Source of the DNA: CBDVBD01 sp965372135
GTDB lineage: Bacteria > Electryoneota > RPQS01 > CBDVBD01
DNA: 6,250 bases
Assembly: GCA_965372135.1 (NCBI GenBank)
Contig: CBDVBD010000173.1
Location: forward strand, 1-6,250
Reading direction: 5' to 3'
Shown here: piece by piece, positions 1 to 4,732 of the stretch
Position numbering within the stretch: position 1 is the first letter of the stretch
Layout: each line of letters begins with the position of its first letter
Program-made: the position numbers and the translations under genes
The notes under the pieces: generated by a model
What the model was told of the DNA's origin: nothing
Database searches by the model: none
The model's input: the letters and a program-made list of their open reading frames with translations, nothing else

Positions 1-133
1 CCTCGTTCTTTGAAAACAAATTCTTGAAGCGATAGACAATCTAAGGATTTTCAGGTCTTCAGGTTATTTATTTTTCCTGAAGTATTTCCACTTAGTAAGA
101 GAAACAAAGATTAACTAACAGGGGAGGTGGATT
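1..133. other. Leader region upstream of the first gene
   Basis: No coding sequence is supported here. The stretch is AT-rich and ends in a strong Shine-Dalgarno sequence (GGGGAGG, 121-127) serving the gene at 134. It contains one small hairpin (57-82, listed separately). I looked for a -35/-10 pair: TTGAAA (10-15) followed after 17 bases by TAGACA (33-38) has a poor -10 match, so I do not call a promoter. The promoter may lie here in non-consensus form or upstream of the window. Confidence 0.5.
57..82. terminator. Small inverted repeat, possible terminator of an upstream gene
   Basis: CTTCAGG (57-63) and CCTGAAG (76-82) are perfect 7-base inverted arms around a 12-base T-rich loop. No proper T-tract follows the second arm (TATTTCC), so intrinsic termination would be weak. 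TTCAGG is also directly repeated at 50-55 and 58-63, which could instead indicate a protein binding site. The function is uncertain and a 7-base stem can arise by chance. Confidence 0.25.
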
Positions 134-1258
134 ATGAAGGTGTTATTGTGGATTACAATGCTATTGTCGGTTACCGTAGTTTTGGCACAGGCGCCGGATA
201 CGTTGTGGACAAAGCGGATTGGGGGAATATTCGATCAATGGTGTCGTTCTGCAAAACAGACTTCAGACCGGGGGTATATCATTGCAGGTCAAAGCCAACC
301 AATTGGATACTTCTACTTGGTCAAGACTGATAGTGACGGACACGTGGAGTGGGAACGTAATTACAAAGATTATGAACTCAACGGCGGTATTTTTTCGGTT
401 GAATTAACGAGCGATGGAGGATACATCTCTGCAGGTTATGTACACATAACCTCAAAGTTGAGAAACCAAACCGGCCTTTTGAGGACAGACGGAGCGGGCA
501 ATGTAGTTTGGACAAGGAAGTTTAAGGGCGGGAGCAGTAATGTCGCATTGTGTGTAAAGCAAACAACAGATAATGGTTTTATAATAGGTGGATATGAATC
601 GTCATTCACTTCAGGTGATGCATCTCAAGGGGCATATTTAAAAAAGTTAAATGCAGCCGGAGAAACCTTGTGGACACGTTCGAATTTGAACGTTTCATCT
701 ATAAAAGCGGTGAATTTGGCGGTAGGTGGGGGTTATATAGTTCTGGGTAATAGTTCCGAATGTCATTTAATGAGAATAAACGATAAGGGGGAGACGTTAT
801 GGTCAAACGAGTATTGCGGAGAAGGGCAAAGGGTTATACGAACAGATGATGGTGGATATATATTAGCGGGGAGGGACAGGGACGCATTTTTGTTGAAAGT
901 GGATAGTCTTGGTAATACATTGTGGGATAGAACATATAAAGAGATCGACATCGAACGCATTAATGATGTCGATCAAACGGCAGATGGTGGTTACGTTGTT
1001 GTGGGAAACAGCACAATTAAAAACCAACGGGAACATAAAACGGTTGTATTCAGAGTGAATAGTTCTGGGGACATATTGTGGACTCAAACGAACTGGGGTA
1101 GTTGGCTTATAGCATCTCAGGGTGGATGGTTCGGTGGGACTTCGATAGAACAGTGCGTAGATGGAGGGTATTTGATCGCCGGGTATGCCACGATATATGG
1201 AGAAAAAGACATATATTTGATTAAAACACGTCCAGATTTATGGTTCCCACAAGAGTAG
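134..1258 (+). CDS. Secreted seven-repeat beta-propeller-like protein, no sorting tail
   Basis: This 374-residue protein has a clear signal peptide (K2, hydrophobic residues 3-18, likely cleavage after VLA-18 or AQA-20). The rest is seven imperfect repeats of about 40-55 residues beginning near 23, 71, 124, 178, 221, 262 and 314. Each reads roughly T-L-W-T-R-x-Y, then T-x-D-G-G-Y-I-x-A-G, then a strand ending in KTDxxG. Seven such units suggest a closed seven-bladed propeller; the fold is inferred. The family is common among exported proteins of FCB-group bacteria and has no known catalytic role, so binding or a surface role is only a guess. Unlike its paralogue at 4733, it stops six residues after the last repeat (LWFPQE) and has no Ig-like domain or C-terminal sorting tail, so it may stay in the periplasm or be a shortened copy. 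The start is fixed by GGGGAGG seven bases upstream and by the signal peptide. Its sequence is more AT-rich than the next four genes. Confidence 0.88.
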   Translation: MKVLLWITMLLSVTVVLAQAPDTLWTKRIGGIFDQWCRSAKQTSDRGYIIAGQSQPIGYFYLVKTDSDGHVEWERNYKDYELNGGIFSVELTSDGGYISAGYVHITSKLRNQTGLLRTDGAGNVVWTRKFKGGSSNVALCVKQTTDNGFIIGGYESSFTSGDASQGAYLKKLNAAGETLWTRSNLNVSSIKAVNLAVGGGYIVLGNSSECHLMRINDKGETLWSNEYCGEGQRVIRTDDGGYILAGRDRDAFLLKVDSLGNTLWDRTYKEIDIERINDVDQTADGGYVVVGNSTIKNQREHKTVVFRVNSSGDILWTQTNWGSWLIASQGGWFGGTSIEQCVDGGYLIAGYATIYGEKDIYLIKTRPDLWFPQE

Positions 1259-1329
1259 CTTGTTTCAGAATTACCGTTGGGAAATGGCAATAGAAATCAA
1301 ATTGAAAGATACAAATTCAGGAGATAAAA

Positions 1330-1905
1330 ATGGCTGAGACACCTTCAAATATGCTGCCTTTAGGGACAGCAGCGCCTTATTTTACGTTACCCGATGCGGT
1401 ATCGGGGGATTCTTTGAATTTGGCGGAATATAAATCAGACACGGCGACGGTGGTGATGTTTATTTGTAATCACTGTCCGTTCGTGATCCATGTACAGGAT
1501 CATTTAGTTCTGCTTGCGAATGAATATATAGCCCGAGGGATTTCGTTTGTGGCGATAAATTCCAACGATATTGTCAATTATCCGCAGGATTCGCCGGAAA
1601 AAATGAAGGAACGGGCGTTGGAAAAGGATTTTCCATTTCCGTATCTGCTGGATGAATCGCAGGAAGTAGCGAAAGCGTACCGGGCGGCATGTACGCCGGA
1701 TTTTTATGTGTTCGACGGAGATTTGAAGTTGGTGTATCGCGGGCAATTGGACGATTCCAGACCCGGAAACGGGATTGCTGTGACTGGGAAAGATATGCGA
1801 GCGGCGTTGGATGCGATTTTGAACGGCGTGCCGGTGTCCGCCAGAACCCCTATGGGGGAGCCGGGGACTTTTCGGGAAGTTAAAAAAGTAGTACTTTTGA
1901 AATAG
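1330..1905 (+). CDS. Thioredoxin-like (redoxin/AhpC-TSA fold) protein with CNHC motif
   Basis: The 191-residue protein has a thioredoxin fold of the redoxin/AhpC-TSA class. Residues 11-22 (LGTAAPYFTLPD) are the typical N-terminal strand. FICNHCPFV gives a CxxC pair at C46 and C49, the expected redox-active dithiol. ACTPDF (C121-P123) supplies the cis-proline loop, and YRGQLDDSRPGNG (about 137-149) is a family signature. No signal peptide is seen, so it is probably a cytoplasmic thiol-disulfide oxidoreductase or peroxidase-like protein; the substrate is unknown. As I recall the family, homologues usually end in a Cys-containing segment like S-x-G-C-x-I-K-W-K. Here the end reads TPMGEPGTFREVKKVVLLK and that cysteine is absent. 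AGGAGA (1319-1324) sits upstream of the ATG. The gene is followed 42 bases later by the DUF169 gene on the same strand, so co-transcription is plausible. Confidence 0.9.
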   Translation: MAETPSNMLPLGTAAPYFTLPDAVSGDSLNLAEYKSDTATVVMFICNHCPFVIHVQDHLVLLANEYIARGISFVAINSNDIVNYPQDSPEKMKERALEKDFPFPYLLDESQEVAKAYRAACTPDFYVFDGDLKLVYRGQLDDSRPGNGIAVTGKDMRAALDAILNGVPVSARTPMGEPGTFREVKKVVLLK

Positions 1906-1947
1906 TTACATGTGACAACTGAATAATAAACACAGCAAGGATTCGCC

Positions 1948-2664
1948 ATGGAGTGGAAGGATTATTCCAAAGAGATCACGGAAGTGATAGGATTGACCGG
2001 CAGTCCGGTGGCGGTGACGTATTCGATGGAGGCGCCATCGAATGTCACCAAGGGCAAATTCCGGGTGTGTGACGCCTTGATCAAGGCTCGGAATGGAAAA
2101 ATAATCGATTTAAGGAAAGATAATTCGTCCTGCGGAGGCGGGACATGGCACCTGGGATTAGGGGAACGTCCGAAAGGAGAAGCGGACAAAGCGTTGAAGG
2201 AATTTTTGGTCGATGGGGAAAAGTTATTTTGTTCCATTGCTGGATTTCATCGAGCGATGGTGTTGTGCCAGGCGCCTCCGTTGGGATTGGCGGAACACGT
2301 GGTGTTGTCGCCGCTGGAAAAAGCGGAATTCACGCCTGACGTGGTGGTGTTTATCTGTAATGCGGAGCAAGCCTGCCGGCTGGTGACGCTGGACGGGTAC
2401 GATCACGGGATTCCGCCCAAGGTGGAGATGGCGGGAGCCACCTGCCATCAGGTGATTGCCTATCCGGTGGTGAGCGGGGAGATGAACGTGAGTCTGATGG
2501 ACTATACCAGCAGGAAGATTCCTGGGTATAAACCGGAAGATTTGTTCGTATCGATTCCCTATCATCGATTTCATGGAGTGATGCGTAGCATCCCCCATTG
2601 TACAGCCGGAACGGCACCGATGGAATATCCGGAATCATGGCGGGGTGAGCGGCTGGATCATTAA
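1948..2664 (+). CDS. DUF169 family protein, cysteine-rich
   Basis: The 238-residue protein matches the DUF169 family, whose function is unknown. Recognisable family features are the N-terminal LTGSPVAV (16-23), a CGGGTWHLGLG segment (62-72), the FICNAEQACRL segment (135-145), and a C-terminal YHRFHGVMRSIPHC stretch (205-218). There are eight cysteines (41, 62, 95, 107, 137, 143, 166, 218), several within conserved glycine-rich segments. This would suit metal, cluster or cofactor binding, but it is an inference with no demonstrated ligand. No signal peptide or membrane segment is present, so it is likely cytoplasmic. The start is supported by AAGGA (1937-1941) and by the family N-terminus beginning close to the Met. 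It lies 42 bases after the thioredoxin-like gene and 84 bases before gpmA. Pairing with a redox protein hints at thiol or metal chemistry, but the neighbourhood alone does not establish a function. Confidence 0.85.
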   Translation: MEWKDYSKEITEVIGLTGSPVAVTYSMEAPSNVTKGKFRVCDALIKARNGKIIDLRKDNSSCGGGTWHLGLGERPKGEADKALKEFLVDGEKLFCSIAGFHRAMVLCQAPPLGLAEHVVLSPLEKAEFTPDVVVFICNAEQACRLVTLDGYDHGIPPKVEMAGATCHQVIAYPVVSGEMNVSLMDYTSRKIPGYKPEDLFVSIPYHRFHGVMRSIPHCTAGTAPMEYPESWRGERLDH

Positions 2665-2690
2665 CCGTTGATTACACTGCATATGAAGAC

Positions 2691-2712
2691 TGGCAGACGA
2701 GAGCATCTGCCA
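2691..2712. other. Intergenic hairpin between the DUF169 gene and gpmA
   Basis: TGGCAGA (2691-2697) and TCTGCCA (2706-2712) form a perfect 7-base stem with an 8-base loop. No T-tract follows on either strand, so it is not a convincing intrinsic terminator. It could be an RNA structure in the transcript between the two genes or a small operator. It lies 36 bases before the gpmA start and does not cover its ribosome binding site. Confidence 0.35.
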
Positions 2713-2748
2713 ACACAAGCAAATACTAAGATAAAAACGAGGTAATTT

Positions 2749-3495
2749 ATGCATAAGCTGGTAATGGTCCGGCATGGGGAAAGTGTGTGGAATTTGGAGA
2801 ATGTCTTTACCGGATGGACCGATGTGGATTTGTCGGAAAAGGGAGTCCGGGAAGCGCACGAGGGGGCAAAAGCGCTGATCGAAGGCGGTTATACGTTCGA
2901 TGTGGCGTTTACCTCGGTGCTGAAGCGTGCGATCCGGACGCTGTGGATTATGCTGGACGATATGGATTTGATGTGGATTCCGGTGGTCCGGTCGTGGCAG
3001 CTGAACGAACGGCATTACGGGGCGTTGCAGGGATTGAACAAAAAGGAAACCGCCGACAAACACGGGATGAAACAGGTGCAAAAGTGGCGCCGGAGTTACG
3101 ATATTCCCCCTCCGCCGTTGGAGGAATCAGATGAGCGGCATCCCATAAATGATCCACGTTATACAGATTTACCCAGGGAGGATGTGCCGGCGACGGAATC
3201 GCTGAAGCTGACGCTGGAAAGGGTGCTGCCGTACTGGCATGACACGATTGTGCCGACGTTGAAACAGGGCAAGCGGGTGTTGATTTCAGCGCACGGGAAC
3301 AGCATGAGGGCGTTGGTGAAATATTTGGACGATATTTCCGACGAGGAAATTCCGGGATTGAATATACCTACAGGAATACCGTTGGTGTACGAGTTGGATG
3401 ATGAGTTGAATGCGATCCGGCATTACTATCTGGCGGACGATGAGACATTAAAAGCAGCCACCGCATCAGTTGCGGGGCAGTTAAAGCGTGGTTAG
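2749..3495 (+). CDS. gpmA: 2,3-bisphosphoglycerate-dependent phosphoglycerate mutase
   Basis: This enzyme interconverts 3-phosphoglycerate and 2-phosphoglycerate in glycolysis and gluconeogenesis, in the cytoplasm. The protein is 248 residues, the usual length for the cofactor-dependent family. LVMVRHGESVWN (4-15) contains the phosphorylated histidine H9. FTGWTDVDLSEKG (20-32), TSVLKRAIRT (55-64), the LNERHYGALQGLNK segment with catalytic glutamate E87, and SAHGNSMRALVKYLD with the second histidine H182 complete the active site. All key residues are intact. CGAGGT (2738-2743) precedes the ATG at good distance and the protein begins at the conserved N-terminal strand, so the start is secure. 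It lies between genes of unknown function; this placement probably reflects loose gene order rather than a shared pathway. Confidence 0.97.
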   Translation: MHKLVMVRHGESVWNLENVFTGWTDVDLSEKGVREAHEGAKALIEGGYTFDVAFTSVLKRAIRTLWIMLDDMDLMWIPVVRSWQLNERHYGALQGLNKKETADKHGMKQVQKWRRSYDIPPPPLEESDERHPINDPRYTDLPREDVPATESLKLTLERVLPYWHDTIVPTLKQGKRVLISAHGNSMRALVKYLDDISDEEIPGLNIPTGIPLVYELDDELNAIRHYYLADDETLKAATASVAGQLKRG

Positions 3496-3525
3496 TAGCA
3501 AGTGATTTGCACAAAAGCTTATTTT

Positions 3526-3530
3526 GGAGG
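3526..3530 (+). promoter_or_regulatory. Ribosome binding site that fixes the DUF1028 gene start
   Basis: GGAGG at 3526-3530 lies seven bases before the ATG at 3538. An upstream in-frame ATA... start at 3502 would add 12 residues (reading ...TKAYFGGEA) ahead of the signal peptide, and those codons include the Shine-Dalgarno itself. The start at 3538 gives a clean signal peptide, so it is preferred. Confidence 0.85.
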
Positions 3531-3537
3531 TGAGGCT

Positions 3538-4515
3538 ATGAATTCTATTATTCGGTGGTTCTTGATTGGGGTGTTGGTGCCGGTGATGGTGCTGGCTGGC
3601 GGGAAGGGGATTCGTCCGGTGAACACCTATTCGATTGTGGCGTATGATAGCGCGACCGGGCAGTTTGGGGCGGCGGTGCAGTCGCATTATTTCAAGGTGG
3701 CGGATGTGATTTGGGTGGAACCGGCGGTGGGGGCGGTGGCAACCCAGTCGCTGGTGGATTTTGCTTACGGTCCGTTGGGGATCGAAATGATGATGAAGGG
3801 GAAATCGGCGGAACAGGCGTTAAAGGGGCTGCTTGCCAGCGATCCCGACAATCAGGTGCGACAGGTGGCGATGATTGACATAAACGGTGTGGTGGCGGCG
3901 CATACCGGAGATAAATGTATCACCTATGCCGGACATCGCACCGGGAAATACTATTCCTGCCAGGCGAATTTGATGCGGGATTCCACGGTGTGGGATGCCA
4001 TGGCAGAGGCATATGAAAGCGCCGAAGGCGATCTGGAGGAACGGCTGATGGCGGCGTTGGAAGCGGCGGAAGCGGAAGGCGGCGATATCCGGGGCAAGCA
4101 GTCGGCGGCGATCGTGGTGGTGGGCGCTCATCCCACCGGAAAACGCTGGGTGGACCGGATTGTGGACCTGCGGGTGGATGATTCGCCGGAACCGTTGGTG
4201 GAACTCCGGCGGCTGCTGAACATCAACCGAGCCTACAAGCATATGGACAAGGGGGATGAGTACATTACCGAAGAGGAATACGAACTGGCGAACGAAGAGT
4301 ACTCCAAGGCGGCGGAATTGGCGCCGGGGAACGTGGAAATACGGTTTTGGCAGGCGGTGACGTTGGTGTCGGCGGGGGAAGTGGAACGGTCATTGCCGAT
4401 TTTCAAGGAGGTGTTCGATGCGGATGAAGCATGGCGGATTCTGGTGCCGCGGTTGGTGGATTCGGAGTTACTGCCGGATGATGATGACATTATAAAGCTG
4501 ATCGTGGAACAATAA
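3538..4515 (+). CDS. Exported DUF1028 family protein with TPR-like C-terminal region
   Basis: With the start at 3538 the protein has 325 residues. Residues 1-20 form a signal peptide (R6, hydrophobic 8-19, cleavage near VLA-20/GG), so it is exported to the periplasm or beyond. The DUF1028 domain spans about 29-215: TYSIVAYDSATGQFGAAVQS, GAVATQSLVDFAYGPLG, a RQVAMID segment, AAHTGDKCITYAG, and GGDIRGKQSAAIVVV are its hallmarks. The family is assigned to the Ntn-hydrolase-like fold by established classification; its substrate is unknown. Residues about 230-310 are helical, with YELANEEYSKAAELAPGN and IRFWQAVTLVSAGEVERSLPIF reading as TPR-like repeats, an arrangement seen in other members. The 42-base gap after gpmA suggests co-transcription. 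A hairpin beyond the stop codon probably ends the unit. This is the most G-rich gene in the window. Confidence 0.9.
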   Translation: MNSIIRWFLIGVLVPVMVLAGGKGIRPVNTYSIVAYDSATGQFGAAVQSHYFKVADVIWVEPAVGAVATQSLVDFAYGPLGIEMMMKGKSAEQALKGLLASDPDNQVRQVAMIDINGVVAAHTGDKCITYAGHRTGKYYSCQANLMRDSTVWDAMAEAYESAEGDLEERLMAALEAAEAEGGDIRGKQSAAIVVVGAHPTGKRWVDRIVDLRVDDSPEPLVELRRLLNINRAYKHMDKGDEYITEEEYELANEEYSKAAELAPGNVEIRFWQAVTLVSAGEVERSLPIFKEVFDADEAWRILVPRLVDSELLPDDDDIIKLIVEQ

Positions 4516-4517
4516 TT

Positions 4518-4549
4518 GAAAGTTAGAAAGTTTAAAAGTTCGAAAGTGC
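4518..4549. repeat. Four imperfect tandem copies of an 8-base unit
   Basis: The copies read GAAAGTTA (4518-4525), GAAAGTTT (4526-4533), AAAAGTTC (4534-4541) and GAAAGTGC (4542-4549). The core AAAGT is kept in all four with exact 8-base spacing. The array starts two bases after the DUF1028 stop codon and its last copy runs into the terminator-like hairpin. The role is unknown; it may be a slippage-derived spacer or part of a dispersed repeat family in this genome. Confidence 0.7.
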
Positions 4550-4573
4550 CCGTGGTAGTTATTATCACGGGCA
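4547..4573 (+). terminator. GC-rich hairpin downstream of the DUF1028 gene, likely terminator
   Basis: TGCCCGTG (4547-4554) and CACGGGCA (4566-4573) are perfect 8-base arms. The 11-base loop can pair three more bases (GTA with TAT, one G-T wobble), leaving a GTTAT loop. Its position 31 bases after the stop codon fits an end to the upstream unit. The tail after the stem is TTATCGTG, without a real T-tract, so termination may be incomplete or factor-assisted. Confidence 0.5.
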
Positions 4574-4579
4574 TTATCG

Positions 4580-4614
4580 TGAAATGTAAAATATTTGTAA
4601 AATTTTACATTTCA
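4580..4614. promoter_or_regulatory. Nested AT-rich palindrome, probable regulator binding site
   Basis: TGAAATGTAAAAT (4580-4592) and ATTTTACATTTCA (4602-4614) are perfect 13-base inverted arms around 9 bases. Inside lies a perfect 14-base palindrome, TGTAAAATTTTACA (4596-4609). The octamer TGTAAAAT thus occurs twice directly (4585 and 4596, 11 bases apart, one helical turn) and once inverted (4602-4609). It ends 12 bases upstream of the -35 box of the next promoter, with the inner centre near -60 relative to the predicted start of transcription. That placement suits an upstream activator or looping repressor. An RNA hairpin is also possible. The protein that would bind is not identifiable. 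Confidence 0.6.
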
Positions 4615-4626
4615 TGTGAAAAGGGG

Positions 4627-4655
4627 TTGACAAGGCTATTTTTAGTTACTATATT
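4627..4655 (+). promoter_or_regulatory. Consensus-like sigma-70 type promoter for the second propeller gene
   Basis: TTGACA (4627-4632) is a perfect -35 box. After exactly 17 bases comes TATATT (4650-4655), a five-of-six match to the -10 box. Transcription would begin near 4662, giving a leader of about 70 bases before the ATG at 4733. It is the only strong promoter match I found in the window, and it lies directly downstream of a palindrome. Confidence 0.75.
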
Positions 4656-4732
4656 GTTTTAGTTCAGGATCATCCGGCTATATCTTTCCAGTTTTCAAAA
4701 ATCATTAGAGAATCAATCATGTGGAGGGTATT

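Larger units (their letters stand above)
4516..4732. other. Intergenic regulatory region between the DUF1028 gene and the second propeller gene
   Basis: This 217-base gap contains no credible gene. In order it holds four imperfect copies of an 8-mer (4518-4549), a GC-rich hairpin (4547-4573), a nested AT-rich palindrome (4580-4614), a consensus-like promoter (4627-4655), a leader of about 70 bases, and a Shine-Dalgarno sequence (GGAGGG, 4723-4728) for the gene at 4733. No transfer RNA or recognisable riboswitch is seen in the leader. Confidence 0.7.

Noticed and set aside
127..407. Short plus-strand frames overlapping the start of the first propeller gene
   Set aside because: They are alternative frames of a gene with a clear signal peptide and Shine-Dalgarno, and have no features of their own.
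1897..1925. Possible promoter TTGAAA then TGAATA ahead of the DUF169 gene
   Set aside because: The -10 match is poor and the -35 overlaps the end of the previous gene; the short gap fits co-transcription.
2224..3081. Long minus-strand reading frames opposite the DUF169 and gpmA genes
   Set aside because: They lie entirely opposite well-recognised genes, are rich in His, Arg and Pro as expected from antisense of G-rich codons, and resemble no family.
3502..3537. Upstream start for the DUF1028 gene
   Set aside because: It would place 12 extra residues before the signal peptide and translate through the Shine-Dalgarno at 3526-3530; the start at 3538 is better supported.
4233..4574. Minus-strand frame spanning the end of the DUF1028 gene and the hairpin
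   Set aside because: It is low-complexity Ser/Thr/Asn-rich antisense of the TPR-like region, with no convincing start signal.
4518..4614. CRISPR-like array
   Set aside because: The 8-base units are directly adjacent without spacers, and the palindrome is a single element; no cas genes are present.
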